From Lysobacter sp. (GTDB lineage: Bacteria > Pseudomonadota > Gammaproteobacteria > Xanthomonadales > Xanthomonadaceae), in the NCBI GenBank assembly GCA_013141175.1, contig JABFRN010000001.1, positions 3,492,001-3,556,000 on the forward strand: a stretch of DNA of 64,000 bases, given 5' to 3'. The notes under the pieces were generated by a model. That model made no database searches. It was not told the DNA's origin and worked only from the letters and a program-made list of their open reading frames with translations. The translations under genes were made by a program, and so were the position numbers. Of this stretch, positions 19,648 to 31,443 are shown in pieces. Position 1 is the stretch's first letter. Each line of letters begins with the position of its first letter.

Positions 19648-20951
19648 GCACTGCGCATCCGGCCAATGAAGCCTTCGCAAGCAACGCTGCGGAGTCGAAG
19701 CAGGAAATTCGGAACTACACCCTGAATTTCGGTCCGCAGCATCCGGCCGCGCACGGTGTGCTGCGCCTGATCCTGGAAATGGACGGCGAAATCGTCCAGC
19801 GCGCCGACCCGCATGTCGGGTTGTTGCATCGCGGCACCGAAAAGCTTGCCGAATCCAAGCCATTCAACCAGTCGATCGGCTACATGGATCGCCTGGACTA
19901 CGTGTCGATGATGTGCAACGAACACGCCTACGTCCGCGCGATCGAAACCCTGATGGGGATCGAAGCGCCGGAACGCGCGCAGTGGATCCGCACGATGTTC
20001 GACGAGATCACCCGTATCCTGAACCACTTGATGTGGGTCGGCTCGAACGGTCTGGACCTCGGCGCGATGGCGGTGTTCCTGTACGCCTTCCGCGAGCGCG
20101 AAGAGCTGATGGACGTGTACGAAGCCGTGTCCGGCGCGCGCATGCACGCGGCCTACTACCGTCCCGGCGGCGTGTATCGCGATCTGCCGGAAAAAATGCC
20201 GCAATACCGCGAATCGCCGTGGCGCAAGGGCGGCAAGCTCAAGCGCTTCAACGAATGGCGCGAAGGCTCGATGCTCGATTACCTGGAAGCGTTCACCCAC
20301 GACTTTCCGGCGCGCGTCGACGAATACGAAACCCTGCTCACCGACAACCGCATCTGGAAACAGCGCACGGTCGGCATCGGCGTGATTCCGCCGGAACAGG
20401 CGCTGGCCTGGGGCATGACCGGCCCGATGATCCGCGGTTCCGGCATCGCCTGGGACCTGCGCAAGAAGCAGCCGTACGCGAAATACGCCGAAGTGGATTT
20501 CGATATCCCGGTCGGCGTGAAGGGCGACTGCTACGACCGTTACCTGGTCCGGATCGCGGAAATGCGCGAGTCCAACCGCATCATCCAGCAGTGCGTGAAG
20601 TGGCTGAAGGCGAATCCCGGCCCGGTGATGATCGACAACTACAAGGTCGCACCGCCGAGCCGCGAGTCCATGAAGGACGACATGGAAGCGCTGATCCACC
20701 ACTTCAAGCTGTTCACCGAAGGTTATTGCGTACCGGCCGGCGAAACGTATTGCGCGGTCGAAGCGCCGAAGGGCGAGTTCGGCTGTTACCTGGTATCCGA
20801 TGGTGCGAACAAGCCGTTCCGTGCGCATCTGCGCGCGCCGGGTTTCGCCCATCTGTCGTCGATGGACGCGATCGTGAAAGGCCACATGCTGGCCGACGTG
20901 GTCGCGATGATCGGCACCTACGACATCGTGTTCGGCGAAATCGATCGCTGA
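19644..20951 (+). CDS. nuoD: NADH-quinone oxidoreductase subunit D (49 kDa)
   Basis: NuoD forms the quinone-binding pocket with NuoB. The 435-residue protein has the family signature [16 protein letters not shown] near residue 30 and [10 protein letters not shown] shortly after. The ATGA overlap with nuoC supports the start at 19644; a longer upstream open frame is antisense to known content of nuoC and is not used. Length is typical for the unfused subunit. Confidence 0.97.
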   Translation: MSTAHPANEAFASNAAESKQEIRNYTLNFGPQHPAAHGVLRLILEMDGEIVQRADPHVGLLHRGTEKLAESKPFNQSIGYMDRLDYVSMMCNEHAYVRAIETLMGIEAPERAQWIRTMFDEITRILNHLMWVGSNGLDLGAMAVFLYAFREREELMDVYEAVSGARMHAAYYRPGGVYRDLPEKMPQYRESPWRKGGKLKRFNEWREGSMLDYLEAFTHDFPARVDEYETLLTDNRIWKQRTVGIGVIPPEQALAWGMTGPMIRGSGIAWDLRKKQPYAKYAEVDFDIPVGVKGDCYDRYLVRIAEMRESNRIIQQCVKWLKANPGPVMIDNYKVAPPSRESMKDDMEALIHHFKLFTEGYCVPAGETYCAVEAPKGEFGCYLVSDGANKPFRAHLRAPGFAHLSSMDAIVKGHMLADVVAMIGTYDIVFGEIDR

Positions 20952-20964
20952 GGCGCAGAGAAGA

Positions 20965-21492
20965 ATGAAAGCGACTGGAAATTTCGAAGCCTGCCGCAAC
21001 GTCGATCCGATGGTCGCGTTGTCCGACAAGACACGGGCGCATATCGATCACTGGCTGGCCAAGTTTCCGCCGGATCGCAAGCGTTCGGCGGTGCTGCAGG
21101 GCCTGCACGCGGCGCAGGAACAGAACGGCGGCTGGTTGAGCGACGAGCTGATCGCTGCGGTCGCGAAGTATCTCGACCTGCCGCCGGTGTGGGCGTACGA
21201 AGTCGCGACTTTCTACTCGATGTTCGAGACCGAGAAAGTCGGCCGCCACAACGTGGCGTTCTGCACCAACATCAGCTGCTGGCTCAACGGCGCCGAGGAT
21301 CTGGTCGCGCATGCCGAGAAGAAGCTGGGCTGCAAGACCGGCGAATCCACCGAGGACGGACGCATCTTCCTCAAGCGCGAGGAAGAATGCCTGGCCGCGT
21401 GCTGCGGCGCGCCGATGATGGTCATCAACGGTCATTACCACGAAAAGCTCGACGTCGCGAAAGTCGACGAGCTGCTCGACGGTCTGAAGTGA
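20965..21492 (+). CDS. nuoE: NADH-quinone oxidoreductase subunit E (24 kDa)
   Basis: NuoE is a thioredoxin-fold subunit carrying the [2Fe-2S] cluster N1a beside NuoF. The 175-residue product has the four expected ligands C100 and C105 (CTNISC) and C142 and C146 (ECLAACC). The helical N-terminal half includes [13 protein letters not shown], typical of the family. It follows nuoD by 13 bases. Confidence 0.96.
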   Translation: MKATGNFEACRNVDPMVALSDKTRAHIDHWLAKFPPDRKRSAVLQGLHAAQEQNGGWLSDELIAAVAKYLDLPPVWAYEVATFYSMFETEKVGRHNVAFCTNISCWLNGAEDLVAHAEKKLGCKTGESTEDGRIFLKREEECLAACCGAPMMVINGHYHEKLDVAKVDELLDGLK

Positions 21493-21506
21493 GGCAGGGC
21501 GACGAG

Positions 21507-22886
21507 ATGGCTCATCACGACACCAATCCGCACGCCACCGGTCCAGTCGGCCCCGCGCCGAAGGAACATCAGGTCGTCTACACCACGCTGCATTTCGACA
21601 AGCCGTGGTCGTACGAAAACTACCTGAAGACGGGCGGCTACAGTGCGCTGCGCAGGATCATCGAAGAAAAGATCCCGCCGGAACAGGTGATCGAAATGGT
21701 CAAGGGTTCCGGGCTGCGCGGCCGTGGTGGCGCGGGCTTTCCCACCGGCCTGAAGTGGAGCTTCATGCCCAAGGGCACCGGCATGCAGAAATACATCCTC
21801 TGCAACTCGGACGAATCCGAGCCGGGCACCTGCAAGGACCGCGACATCCTGCGTTTCAACCCGCATGCGGTGATCGAAGGCATGGCCATCGCGTGTTACG
21901 CGACCGGTTCGGCCGTCGCTTACAACTACCTGCGCGGCGAATTCCATCACGAGCCGTTCGAGCATCTGGAAGAAGCCACCGCCGAAGCCTACAAGCACGG
22001 CTGGCTGGGCAAGAACGTGCTCGGCAGCGGCCTCGACATCGATATCCACAACGCGCTCGGCGCGGGCGCCTACATCTGCGGCGAAGAAACCGCGCTGATG
22101 GAATCGCTGGAAGGCAAGAAGGGCCAGCCGCGCTTCAAACCGCCGTTCCCGGCCAACTTCGGCCTGTACGGCCGCCCGACCACGATCAACAACACCGAAA
22201 CCTATGCGTCGGTGCCGGCGATCATCCGCAACGGCGCCGAATGGTTCCTCAATCTCGGCAAGCCGAACAATGGCGGCCCGAAGATCTTCTCGGTCTCCGG
22301 CCATGTCGCCAAGCCGGGCAATTACGAAATCCGACTCGGCACTTCGTTCGCCGATCTGCTGGAGATGGCAGGCGGCGTGCGCAATGGCCACCAGCTGAAA
22401 GCGGTGATTCCGGGCGGCTCGTCGATGCCGGTGCTGCCGGCCGAGACCATGATGGGCCTGACCATGGATTACGACGCGATCCAGAAGGCCGGTTCCGGTC
22501 TTGGCTCGGGCGCGGTGATCGTGATGGACGAAACCGCCTGCATGGTGCGCGCCTGCCAGCGCATCGCACGCTTCTATTTCAAGGAAAGCTGCGGCCAGTG
22601 CACGCCGTGCCGCGAAGGCACCGGCTGGATGTACCGCATGCTCACCCGCATCGTCGAGAAGCAGGCGACGATGGACGACCTGCACATGCTGAAAGCGGCG
22701 GCGGGCCAGATCGAAGGCCACACCATTTGCGCGTTCGGCGAAGCCGCCGCGTGGCCGGTGCAGGGTTTCCTGCGCCATTTCTGGCACGAATTCGAATACG
22801 CGATCGTGAACCGGCGTTTCCTGGTCGATGATCGGCGCGCGGGCACGGTGGTCGAACAGGCAACGGCCGAGAAGGTGACGGCATGA
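21507..22886 (+). CDS. nuoF: NADH-quinone oxidoreductase subunit F (51 kDa, NADH/FMN-binding)
   Basis: NuoF holds FMN, the NADH site and cluster N3. The 459-residue protein has the glycine-rich NADH-binding segment [13 protein letters not shown] near residue 70, the FMN-binding region with [15 protein letters not shown], and the cluster motif [12 protein letters not shown] near residue 360. The ATG at 21507 follows nuoE by 14 bases with a GACGAG ribosome-binding-like sequence. nuoG starts within its last codons (ATGA overlap). Confidence 0.96.
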   Translation: MAHHDTNPHATGPVGPAPKEHQVVYTTLHFDKPWSYENYLKTGGYSALRRIIEEKIPPEQVIEMVKGSGLRGRGGAGFPTGLKWSFMPKGTGMQKYILCNSDESEPGTCKDRDILRFNPHAVIEGMAIACYATGSAVAYNYLRGEFHHEPFEHLEEATAEAYKHGWLGKNVLGSGLDIDIHNALGAGAYICGEETALMESLEGKKGQPRFKPPFPANFGLYGRPTTINNTETYASVPAIIRNGAEWFLNLGKPNNGGPKIFSVSGHVAKPGNYEIRLGTSFADLLEMAGGVRNGHQLKAVIPGGSSMPVLPAETMMGLTMDYDAIQKAGSGLGSGAVIVMDETACMVRACQRIARFYFKESCGQCTPCREGTGWMYRMLTRIVEKQATMDDLHMLKAAAGQIEGHTICAFGEAAAWPVQGFLRHFWHEFEYAIVNRRFLVDDRRAGTVVEQATAEKVTA

Positions 22887-25147
22887 GTACCGAAACCGTC
22901 AACGCGCCCGTCGTGCCGGTCGTCCCCGAGGGCCACGTCGCGATCGAGATCGACGGTCAGCCGCTGTTCGCGCCGAAAGGCTCGATGATCATCCACGCCG
23001 CCGACAAGGCCGGCATTCCGATTCCGCGCTTCTGCTACCACGAGAAGCTGCCGATCGCCGCGAACTGCCGCATGTGTCTGGTCGACGCCGAAATGGGCGG
23101 ACGGCCGATGCCCAAGCCGCAGCCGGCCTGCGCCACGCCGGTCGCCGACGGCATGAAGATATTCACGCGCAACGAGAAAGCGCTGAAAGCGCAGCGCAAC
23201 GTGATGGAATTCCTGCTGATCAACCATCCGCTCGACTGTCCGATCTGCGATCAGGGCGGCGAGTGCGAACTGCAGGACATGTCGCTGGGCTACGGCCGTT
23301 CGGTCAGCCGGTTCTCGGAGCGCAAGCGCACCGTGGCCGACGAGGACATGGGGCCGCTGGTCGCCACCGACATGACCCGCTGCATCCAGTGCACGCGCTG
23401 CGTGCGCTTCACCGCGGACATCGCCGGCACCTACGAACTCGGCGGCATGCAGCGCGGCGAGAATCTGCAGATCGGCACGTTCGACGGCAAGCCGTTGACC
23501 ACCGAACTCTCCGGCAACGTCATCGACGTGTGCCCGGTCGGCGCGCTCACCAATAAAGTGTTCCGCTTCCGCGCGCGTCCGTGGGAACTGATCGCCAAGG
23601 AATCGCTCGGCTATCACGATGCGCTGGGCAGCAACCTGTTCCTGCACGCGCGTCGCGGCGACGTGCTGCGTTCGGTGCCGCGCGACAACGAAGCGGTCAA
23701 CGAGTGCTGGCTGTCGGATCGCGACCGTTACTCGCATCAAGGCCTGGGCGCCGAGGATCGCGCGACGAAGCCGCTGATCAAGGAAGGCGACACCTTCCGC
23801 GAAGCAAGCTGGGAAGAGGCGCTGGCCAAAGCCGCCGACATCCTGCGGGCCAACCGTGGCGACGCGCTGGGTGTGCTCGTGCATCCGGCGAGCTCGAACG
23901 AAGAAGGCGCGCTGCTCGCCCGTCTCGCCGGAGCGCTCGGCACCGGCAATCTTGATCACCGCATCGCCCAGCACGACCTGTCCGATGGCGCGACCGCCGC
24001 GCAGTTCGGCATGTCGGTCGCCGATCTCGAAACCGCCGATGCGATCGTCATCGTCGGCTCGAATCTGCGCCATGAAGTGCCGTTGCTGCATCAGCGCCTG
24101 CACAAGGCGGCGAAGCGCGGCGCGAAGATCCACGTCATCAATCCGGTCGATTTCGATTTCACCTTCAAGGCGGCTTCGAAGACCATCGTGCCGCCGTCGC
24201 AGTTGGCGTCGTCCTTGGCCGGCTTCAAGCTGGACAACCTCGCGAAAGCCGCGGTGATCGTCGGTGCCGTGGCCGAAAATTCCATCCACGCCGCTGCGAT
24301 CCGCAGCGCAGCGGCTGCGTTCGCTTCCGCGAACAATGCCGCGCTGTGCCGCATTCCGCAGGGCGCCAACGCGCTGGGTCTTTCGCGCCACGGTGTGCTG
24401 CCGACCGCGCTCGATGCGCAGGCGATGCTCGCCGATCCGCGTGCCGCGTACGTGCTGTACGGCATCGAACCCGGCCTCGACTTCGCCGACCAGGCGCGCG
24501 CGCTCAAAGCGCTGGGTGCGGCCAAGGTCGTGGCGTTCAGCCAGTTCGCCTGCCGTTCGACGCGTGCGGTCGCCGACGTGATCCTGCCGATCGGCGCGCT
24601 GCCGGAAATCGACGCCACGCTGACCAATCTCGATGGTCGAGACCAGCGCGCGATCGCCGGCGGCAAGTTGCCGGGCGATGCGCGCCCGGGCTGGCGCGTG
24701 CTGCGTGCGCTTGGCGGCGAACTCGCTGCCCCCGGCTTCGAATTCACCGATCTCGCCGGCCTGCGTGCAGGCATCAGGACGCGCGATGTCGCGGTCAAGG
24801 TCTCGATGTCACCGACGCCGACCGGCGAGGGCATCGAACTCGTTGTCACACAGGCGATCTATCGCGTCGATGGCGTGACCCGTCGCGCCGCCGCGCTGCA
24901 AGCGCATCCGCTCAATGCCGGTCCGCGCATCGTGCTGCATCCGCAGGATGCCGCTGCGGCTTCGCTCGTGACGGGTGCGATGGCCAAGGTCGACAATGGT
25001 GTCGGCACTGCAACGCTGCAGGTCGTCCTCGACGATCGCGTCGCCAAGGGGGCCGCCTGGGTCGAATCCGGTTACGGCCCGACCGCAGCGCTGGGTGCGG
25101 GACGCGTTCGCGTCGCGGCGGTCGCATCGACGGGAGCCGACGCATGA
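22883..25147 (+). CDS. nuoG: NADH-quinone oxidoreductase subunit G (75 kDa)
   Basis: NuoG carries several iron-sulfur clusters of the electron wire. The 754-residue protein opens with a ferredoxin-like [2Fe-2S] domain (C residues in [17 protein letters not shown]). It then has the HxxxC ligand region [14 protein letters not shown] and the 4Fe-4S motif [10 protein letters not shown], and ends with a molybdopterin-oxidoreductase-like domain that is catalytically inactive in complex I. It overlaps nuoF by 4 bases and nuoH by 4 bases. Confidence 0.95.
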   Translation: MSTETVNAPVVPVVPEGHVAIEIDGQPLFAPKGSMIIHAADKAGIPIPRFCYHEKLPIAANCRMCLVDAEMGGRPMPKPQPACATPVADGMKIFTRNEKALKAQRNVMEFLLINHPLDCPICDQGGECELQDMSLGYGRSVSRFSERKRTVADEDMGPLVATDMTRCIQCTRCVRFTADIAGTYELGGMQRGENLQIGTFDGKPLTTELSGNVIDVCPVGALTNKVFRFRARPWELIAKESLGYHDALGSNLFLHARRGDVLRSVPRDNEAVNECWLSDRDRYSHQGLGAEDRATKPLIKEGDTFREASWEEALAKAADILRANRGDALGVLVHPASSNEEGALLARLAGALGTGNLDHRIAQHDLSDGATAAQFGMSVADLETADAIVIVGSNLRHEVPLLHQRLHKAAKRGAKIHVINPVDFDFTFKAASKTIVPPSQLASSLAGFKLDNLAKAAVIVGAVAENSIHAAAIRSAAAAFASANNAALCRIPQGANALGLSRHGVLPTALDAQAMLADPRAAYVLYGIEPGLDFADQARALKALGAAKVVAFSQFACRSTRAVADVILPIGALPEIDATLTNLDGRDQRAIAGGKLPGDARPGWRVLRALGGELAAPGFEFTDLAGLRAGIRTRDVAVKVSMSPTPTGEGIELVVTQAIYRVDGVTRRAAALQAHPLNAGPRIVLHPQDAAAASLVTGAMAKVDNGVGTATLQVVLDDRVAKGAAWVESGYGPTAALGAGRVRVAAVASTGADA

Positions 25148-26223
25148 ACATGCTGTTCGACGTCCTGCGCGACTGGATCCTGGCCATGGGCACCACCGGC
25201 GCGGTCCTGTGGATCGTGCTGAAGATCCTCGCGGTCGCGATGCCGGTGATCATCGCCGTCGCGTTCTACGTGGTCTGGGAGCGCAAGCTCATCGGCTGGA
25301 TGCATGTCCGTCATGGGCCGATGTATGTCGGCTGGGGCATCCTCCAGGCGTTCGCGGACGTCTTCAAACTGTTGTTCAAGGAAGTGATCCAGCCCAGCAG
25401 CGCGAACAAGCCGCTGTTCATCCTCGCGCCGATGATCGCACTGGTTCCCGCATTGGCGGCCTGGGCGGTGGTGCCGTTCGACGCGAAGCTGGTGTTGTCG
25501 AATGCGAACGCCGGCCTGCTGTATCTGCTGGCGATGACCTCGCTGGGCGTGTACGGCATCATCCTCGCCGGCTGGGCCTCGAACTCGAAGTACGCGTTTC
25601 TCGGCGCGATGCGCGCTGCCTCGCAGGTCGTGTCCTACGAAATCGCGATGGGCTTCGCGCTGGTCGGCGTGCTGATGGCCGCCGGCAGTCTGAACATCAC
25701 CGACATCGTGGTCGCGCAGTCCGGCAACGCCGGCCCGTTCGAGTGGTTCTGGCTGCCGCTGCTGCCGCTGTTCGTCGTCTACTTCGTGTCCGGTGTGGCC
25801 GAAACCAACCGCGCGCCGTTCGACGTGGTGGAAGGCGAGTCCGAAATCGTCGCCGGCCACATGGTCGAGTATTCGGGTTCGCAGTTCTCGCTGTTCTTCC
25901 TGGCCGAATACGCCAACATGATCCTGGTCAGCTTCCTGACCGCGCTGTTCTTCCTCGGTGGCTGGCTCAGCCCATTCCAGGGCGTTCCACTGGGCGACGT
26001 GTCGCCGTGGGTCGACTGGATCTGGAAGGGCGGTTGGCCGTGGCTGTTGATGAAGGTGTTCCTCTTCGCCAGCCTGTTCATCTGGTTCCGCGCATCGTTC
26101 CCGCGTTACCGCTACGACCAGATCATGCGTCTGGGCTGGAAGGTCTTCATCCCGATCACCCTCGTGTGGATCTTCGCGACGGCGTTGATGGTGTTCTTCG
26201 GCGTGTTCGAGGCGGGGCAGTGA
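25144..26223 (+). CDS. nuoH: NADH-quinone oxidoreductase subunit H
   Basis: NuoH is the membrane subunit that shapes the quinone channel next to NuoB and NuoD. The 359-residue product has eight predicted membrane segments and the conserved cytoplasmic motifs [14 protein letters not shown] and [19 protein letters not shown]. The ATGA overlap with nuoG fixes the start at 25144. Its stop shares a base with the nuoI start (TGATG). Confidence 0.96.
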   Translation: MNMLFDVLRDWILAMGTTGAVLWIVLKILAVAMPVIIAVAFYVVWERKLIGWMHVRHGPMYVGWGILQAFADVFKLLFKEVIQPSSANKPLFILAPMIALVPALAAWAVVPFDAKLVLSNANAGLLYLLAMTSLGVYGIILAGWASNSKYAFLGAMRAASQVVSYEIAMGFALVGVLMAAGSLNITDIVVAQSGNAGPFEWFWLPLLPLFVVYFVSGVAETNRAPFDVVEGESEIVAGHMVEYSGSQFSLFFLAEYANMILVSFLTALFFLGGWLSPFQGVPLGDVSPWVDWIWKGGWPWLLMKVFLFASLFIWFRASFPRYRYDQIMRLGWKVFIPITLVWIFATALMVFFGVFEAGQ

Positions 26224-26711
26224 TGAACAAGGCGATGTCCTATCTCAAGAGCCTGCTGCTGCTGGAACTGTTCCAGGGCATGTGGCTGACGCTGAAGTAC
26301 CTGTTCCGTCCCAAGTACACGCTGATGTACCCGATGGAAAAGACCCCGCAGTCGCCGCGCTTCCGCGGCCTGCACGCCCTGCGCCGCTATCCGAACGGCG
26401 AAGAGCGCTGCATCGCCTGCAAGCTGTGCGAAGCGGTCTGCCCGGCGCTGGCGATCACCATCGATTCGGAGCAGCGCGCCGACGGCACCCGCCGCACCAC
26501 GCGCTACGACATCGATCTGTTCAAGTGCATCTTCTGCGGATTCTGCGAGGAATCCTGCCCGGTCGATTCGATCGTGGAAACCCATCTCCACGAGTACCAC
26601 TTCGAAAAGCGCGGCGAGAATATCGTGACCAAAACGCAGCTGTTGGCGATCGGCGACCGTCTCGAAAAAGAGATCGCCGAACGTCGCGCCGCCGACGCCA
26701 GCTACCGCTGA
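26223..26711 (+). CDS. nuoI: NADH-quinone oxidoreductase subunit I (two 4Fe-4S)
   Basis: NuoI is a ferredoxin-like subunit with clusters N6a and N6b leading to N2. The 162-residue protein has two 4Fe-4S motifs, [12 protein letters not shown] and [12 protein letters not shown], separated by about 40 residues. The N-terminus contains a membrane-associated amphipathic stretch. The start at 26223 overlaps the nuoH stop by one base; the longer open frame upstream is out of frame with nuoH and not used. Confidence 0.97.
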   Translation: MNKAMSYLKSLLLLELFQGMWLTLKYLFRPKYTLMYPMEKTPQSPRFRGLHALRRYPNGEERCIACKLCEAVCPALAITIDSEQRADGTRRTTRYDIDLFKCIFCGFCEESCPVDSIVETHLHEYHFEKRGENIVTKTQLLAIGDRLEKEIAERRAADASYR

Positions 26712-26751
26712 ACATGCATCGTCGAATGAACAAGTCTCCCTGAGGGCCGCC

Positions 26752-27396
26752 GTGGAATTCACCACTCTCGCATTCATGGTTTTCGCCACGGTCGCCGTGC
26801 TTTCGGCGGGCGCGGTGATCACCGTGCGCAATCCGGTGCACGCCGCGCTCTGCCTCGTGCTGACCTTCTTCACCGTGGCCTGCACCTGGATCCTGGCCGG
26901 CGCCGAGTTCCTTGGCGTTGCGCTGATCCTGGTCTACGTCGGCGCGGTGATGGTGCTGTTCCTGTTCGTGGTGATGATGCTCGACGTCGATACCGCGCCG
27001 ATGCGCGAAGGCTTCGTGCGCTATCTGCCGCTCGGGCTGCTGGTCGCGGTGGTGATGCTGATCGAAATGCTGACCCTGATCGGCGTGGAAGCGAAGTTCG
27101 CCTCGACATTCGGCGAGGATCCCGCCGCCGCAGCCGGCCTTTCGAACACGGCCTGGCTCGCCAATGCACTGTTCACCGATTACATGCTGCCGTTCGAGGT
27201 CGCCGCGGTCATCCTGACCATCGCGGTGGTCGCCGCCGTGATGCTGACCCTGCGTCGCCGCGTCGGCGCCAAGCATCAGAACCCGGGCGAGCAGTCGCGC
27301 GTTCGTGCGCAGGACCGGGTCCGTCTGGTCAAGATGGATGCGGTACGCCCGGCGCCGGTCGGCGACGCCGTCGCAGCCGATGAGGTGAAATCATGA
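26752..27396 (+). CDS. nuoJ: NADH-quinone oxidoreductase subunit J
   Basis: NuoJ is a membrane subunit whose third helix contributes to the conformational coupling of complex I. The 214-residue protein starts at a GTG (26752), has five transmembrane segments and the conserved region [20 protein letters not shown]. The basic C-terminal tail after the last helix is longer than in E. coli. It lies 40 bases after nuoI and overlaps nuoK by 4 bases. Confidence 0.94.
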   Translation: MEFTTLAFMVFATVAVLSAGAVITVRNPVHAALCLVLTFFTVACTWILAGAEFLGVALILVYVGAVMVLFLFVVMMLDVDTAPMREGFVRYLPLGLLVAVVMLIEMLTLIGVEAKFASTFGEDPAAAAGLSNTAWLANALFTDYMLPFEVAAVILTIAVVAAVMLTLRRRVGAKHQNPGEQSRVRAQDRVRLVKMDAVRPAPVGDAVAADEVKS

Positions 27397-27707
27397 TGGG
27401 ACCGTTGGCCCTCGGGCACTATCTGGCGTTCGGCGCGGCGCTGTTCTGCATCAGCCTGGCCGGCATCTTCCTCAACCGGAAGAACGTCATCATCCTGTTG
27501 ATGTCGATCGAGCTGATGCTGCTGAGCGTCAACATCAACTTCGTCGCGTTCTCGCGCCACCTCGGCGACGCCGCCGGTCAGATCTTCGTGTTCTTCATCC
27601 TGACCGTGGCCGCTGCGGAGGCTGCGATCGGCCTGGCCATCCTGGTCACCCTGTTCCGCAATCGGCGCACGATCAACGTCGCCGAAATCGACACCTTGAA
27701 AGGCTGA
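27393..27707 (+). CDS. nuoK: NADH-quinone oxidoreductase subunit K
   Basis: NuoK is a three-helix MrpC-like membrane subunit in the proton-pumping arm. The 104-residue product has the conserved glutamate in the second helix ([16 protein letters not shown]), needed for pumping in characterised homologues. ATG 27393 overlaps the nuoJ stop; a second ATG directly follows and could serve instead. Confidence 0.95.
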   Translation: MMGPLALGHYLAFGAALFCISLAGIFLNRKNVIILLMSIELMLLSVNINFVAFSRHLGDAAGQIFVFFILTVAAAEAAIGLAILVTLFRNRRTINVAEIDTLKG

Positions 27708-27718
27708 CGGGACCCGGT

Positions 27719-29866
27719 ATGGAACCTGCTGTTGTGGAACATGTGATTTCCAAGTCCATCCTGGTCGTGATCGTCCTCGCGCCGCTGATCGGCGCGATCC
27801 TCGCCGGGCTGTTCGGCCGTCGCATCGGCCGGGTCGGCGCGCACAGCGCGACCATCCTCGGCGTCGGCATCAGCTGTGCATTGTCGTGCTATGTCCTGTG
27901 GCAACTGGTCGCGCAGGGCGTTTCGCCGTTCAACCAGAACCTGTACACCTTCTTCGATGTCGCCGGTTACGACGCCCACGTGGGTTTCATGGTCGACAAG
28001 CTGACCGCGATGATGATGGTCGTGGTGACTTTCGTCTCGCTGCTGGTGCACGTCTACACCATCGGTTACATGGCCGAAGATCCCGGTTACCAGCGCTTCT
28101 TCAGCTACATCAGCCTGTTCACGTTCTCGATGCTGATGCTGGTGATGAGCAACAATTTCCTGCAGCTGTTCTTCGGCTGGGAAGCGGTGGGCCTGGTGTC
28201 GTACCTGCTGATCGGTTTCTGGTTCAAGCGGCCGAGCGCGATCTTCGCGAACATGAAGGCATTCCTCGTCAACCGCGTCGGCGACTTCGGCTTCCTGCTC
28301 GGGATCGCCGGCGTGCTGTTCTGGTTCGAGACCCTCGATTACGCGACCGTGTTCGCGAACGCGTCCAGCACGATCGGCGGCGGCCAGACCGTTGCGATCT
28401 TCAGCGGCCACGAATGGTCGGTCGCGACCGTCATCTGCATCTGCCTGTTCATCGGTGCGATGGGCAAGTCGGCGCAGGTACCGCTGCACGTGTGGCTGCC
28501 GGATTCGATGGAGGGCCCGACCCCGATCTCGGCGCTGATCCACGCCGCGACGATGGTGACCGCCGGCATCTTCATGGTCGCGCGCATGTCGCCGCTGTTC
28601 GAGCTGTCGGAGACCGCGCTGAACTTCGTGCTGTTCATCGGTGCGACCACCGCGTTCTTCACCGGCCTGATCGGTATCGTCCAGAACGACATCAAGCGCG
28701 TCGTTGCGTACTCGACCTTGTCGCAACTGGGCTACATGACCGTGGCGCTCGGCGTGTCGGCCTATTCGGCGGCGGTCTATCACCTGATGACCCACGCCTT
28801 CTTCAAGGCGTTGCTGTTCCTCGCGGCCGGCTCGGTGATCATCGGCATGCACCACGAGCAGGACATGCGCAAGATGGGCGGCCTGCGCAAATACATGCCG
28901 ATCACCTTCTGGACCAGCGTCATCGGCACGCTGGCGCTGGTCGGCACGCCGTTCTTCAGCGGGTTCTACTCGAAAGACACGATCATCGAGGCCGCAGCGC
29001 ATCACGCGCACGAGTCGGCGACATGGGTCGCGAACTATGCTTACCTGGCCGTGTTGCTGGGCGCGTTCGTGACGTCGTTCTACAGCTTCCGCCTGCTGTA
29101 CATGACGTATTTCGGCGAAGAGCGCTTCCGTCACGCGCACGACGCGGATGGCCATGATGATCACGCGCATCACGATGCGCATGCCGGGCATGCGCAGGAC
29201 GACAACGGTCATGACGCGCACGGCCACGATGATCACGGCCATCACGGCGCGCATGAGCCTCACGAATCTCCATGGGTGGTGACCGTTCCGCTGATCCTGC
29301 TGGCGATCCCGTCGGTCGTGATCGGTTTCCTGACCGTCGGGCCGATGCTGTTCGGCACGGACTGGAGCGGCCATCACCAGCAGTTGCCGTTCTTCCTCGG
29401 CGCGATCGACGTAAGCGGGGCCAACGACGTGATCGGCAAGCTGAAGGAGGAATTCCACGGGCCGGTCGCGTTCGCGCTGCACGGTTTCATGGCCCCGGCG
29501 TTCTGGCTTGCGTTTGGCGGTTTCGCGCTTGCGACCCTCATGTATCTGATCAAACCGGAGCTGCCGGCGAAGTTCGCGGCGTTCCCGCCGTTCGCACTCG
29601 CGCGCCGGATCCTCGAAAACAAATACGGGATGGACGATCTGTGGATCGGCGGCTTCGCGGGCGGTGGTCTGCTCGCCGGCAAGCTTTCGCGCAGGAACGA
29701 TGAGAAGGTCATCGATGGCTTCTTCGTCAACGGCAGTGCGCGGATCGTCGATCTGGTCTCCGGCCTGCTGCGCAAGACCCAGTCCGGCTATCTCTACCAT
29801 TACGCCTTCGCGATGATTCTCGGCCTGATCGCTTTGCTGGCCGTGTTGATCAAGTTCTGGCGCTGA
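27719..29866 (+). CDS. nuoL: NADH-quinone oxidoreductase subunit L (antiporter-like)
   Basis: NuoL is the distal antiporter-like proton-pumping subunit with a long lateral helix. The 715-residue protein has the typical core (FFGWEAVGLVSYLLIGFW, then SKDTIIEAA) and a C-terminal lateral helix region. An unusual feature is a histidine-rich loop at about residues 472-518 with around 16 histidines, rich in HD and HDDH patterns, between two membrane segments. Related proteobacterial NuoL proteins can have such loops, but this one is long. It follows nuoK by 11 bases. Confidence 0.95.
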   Translation: MEPAVVEHVISKSILVVIVLAPLIGAILAGLFGRRIGRVGAHSATILGVGISCALSCYVLWQLVAQGVSPFNQNLYTFFDVAGYDAHVGFMVDKLTAMMMVVVTFVSLLVHVYTIGYMAEDPGYQRFFSYISLFTFSMLMLVMSNNFLQLFFGWEAVGLVSYLLIGFWFKRPSAIFANMKAFLVNRVGDFGFLLGIAGVLFWFETLDYATVFANASSTIGGGQTVAIFSGHEWSVATVICICLFIGAMGKSAQVPLHVWLPDSMEGPTPISALIHAATMVTAGIFMVARMSPLFELSETALNFVLFIGATTAFFTGLIGIVQNDIKRVVAYSTLSQLGYMTVALGVSAYSAAVYHLMTHAFFKALLFLAAGSVIIGMHHEQDMRKMGGLRKYMPITFWTSVIGTLALVGTPFFSGFYSKDTIIEAAAHHAHESATWVANYAYLAVLLGAFVTSFYSFRLLYMTYFGEERFRHAHDADGHDDHAHHDAHAGHAQDDNGHDAHGHDDHGHHGAHEPHESPWVVTVPLILLAIPSVVIGFLTVGPMLFGTDWSGHHQQLPFFLGAIDVSGANDVIGKLKEEFHGPVAFALHGFMAPAFWLAFGGFALATLMYLIKPELPAKFAAFPPFALARRILENKYGMDDLWIGGFAGGGLLAGKLSRRNDEKVIDGFFVNGSARIVDLVSGLLRKTQSGYLYHYAFAMILGLIALLAVLIKFWR

Positions 29867-29909
29867 ACTTCGATGTCGATCGAAACGAACTGACGGATAC
29901 CGAATCGCG

Positions 29910-31436
29910 ATGCAAAATTGGCCTCTTCTCAGCACGCATTTACTGAGCACGTTGATATGGCTGCCCATCGTTGGCGGCGCAGTCGCGCTCGCGCTCGGCA
30001 ATCAGCGGGCGCAGACCGCGCGTTGGCTGGCGCTGACGGTCGCTTTGGCGACGTTCGCCCTGAGCATACCGCTGCTGACCGGGTTCGATCATGTCACTTC
30101 CGCGCTGCAGTTCATCGAGCAGCGCGAGTGGATTCCGGCCTACGGTATCCAGTACCACCTCGGCGCCGACGGCCTCTCGGTCGCGCTGATCGTGCTGACC
30201 ACGCTGGTCACCGCGCTGGTCCTGATCGGTGCGTGGGGTTCGATCGACAAGCGCGTGAACCAGTACGTCGCTGCATTCCTCTTCCTCGAAGGCCTGATGA
30301 TCGGCGTCTTCGCCGCCGTCGATGCGATGCTCTTCTATGTGTTCTTCGAGGGCATGCTGATTCCGATGTTCATCATCATCGGCGTCTGGGGCGGTCCACG
30401 ACGCGTGTACGCATCGGTGAAGTTCTTCCTGTACACCTTCCTCGGCTCGGTGTTCATGCTGGTCGGGTTGATCTACCTGTACCTGAAGGCGGGCAGCTGG
30501 CAGTTGCCCGATCTGTACGCGCTGCCGCTCGGCGCCAGCGAGCAGATGTGGCTGTTCTTCGCGTTCCTGATCGCGTTCGCGGTCAAGGTGCCGATGTTCC
30601 CGGTCCATACCTGGCTGCCCGACGCCCATGTCGAAGCGCCGACCGGCGGCTCAGTGATCCTGGCGGCGATCATGCTGAAGATCGGCGGTTACGGTTTCCT
30701 GCGCTTCAATCTGCCGATCGTTCCCGACGCCAGCCACGAATTCGCCTGGCTGGTGATCGCGCTGAGCCTGATCGCCGTGGTCTACATCGGACTGGTCGCG
30801 CTGGTCCAGGAAGACATGAAGAAGCTGATCGCCTATTCGTCGATCTCGCACATGGGTTTCGTCACGCTCGGCATCTTCATCGCGATGATGCTGGTGCGCG
30901 ATGCCGGCAACCCCGAAGCCGCACGGCTCGGCATGCAGGGCGCGATGGTGCAGATGGTGTCGCACGGTTTCATCTCCGGCGCCATGTTCTCCTGCGTCGG
31001 CGTGCTCTACGACCGCATGCACAGCCGCATGATCAAGGATTACGGCGGCGTCGCCAACGTGATGCCGTGGTTCGCCGCGTTCATGGTGTTCTTCAGCATG
31101 GCCAATGCCGGTCTGCCGGGCACCTCGGGCTTCGTCGGCGAATTCATGGTCATCCTGGCCAGCTTCCAGGCGCATCCGCTGCTGGCTTTCACCGCTGCGA
31201 TGACCCTCGTCATCGGCGCCGCCTATACGCTGTGGCTGGTCAAGCGCGTGGTGTTCGGCGACATCGGCAATGCGCATGTCGCCGAGCTCGAAGACATCAA
31301 TCCACGCGAATGGATCGTGCTCTCGGTCTTCGCCGCAGGCGTGCTGCTCATCGGTCTGTATCCGAAGCCGTTGACCGATCTGATGGAACCCGCCATCGCC
31401 CAACTCGCCAGCCAGCTGGCGATCAGCAAGCTCTGA
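29910..31436 (+). CDS. nuoM: NADH-quinone oxidoreductase subunit M (antiporter-like)
   Basis: NuoM is the middle antiporter-like subunit of the membrane arm. The 508-residue protein has about 14 membrane segments. The conserved pump residues are visible in YVFFEGMLIPMFIIIG (essential glutamate) and in VKVPMFPVHTWLPDAHVEAP (essential lysine region). It follows nuoL by 43 bases. Confidence 0.96.
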   Translation: MQNWPLLSTHLLSTLIWLPIVGGAVALALGNQRAQTARWLALTVALATFALSIPLLTGFDHVTSALQFIEQREWIPAYGIQYHLGADGLSVALIVLTTLVTALVLIGAWGSIDKRVNQYVAAFLFLEGLMIGVFAAVDAMLFYVFFEGMLIPMFIIIGVWGGPRRVYASVKFFLYTFLGSVFMLVGLIYLYLKAGSWQLPDLYALPLGASEQMWLFFAFLIAFAVKVPMFPVHTWLPDAHVEAPTGGSVILAAIMLKIGGYGFLRFNLPIVPDASHEFAWLVIALSLIAVVYIGLVALVQEDMKKLIAYSSISHMGFVTLGIFIAMMLVRDAGNPEAARLGMQGAMVQMVSHGFISGAMFSCVGVLYDRMHSRMIKDYGGVANVMPWFAAFMVFFSMANAGLPGTSGFVGEFMVILASFQAHPLLAFTAAMTLVIGAAYTLWLVKRVVFGDIGNAHVAELEDINPREWIVLSVFAAGVLLIGLYPKPLTDLMEPAIAQLASQLAISKL

Positions 31437-31443
31437 GACCATC

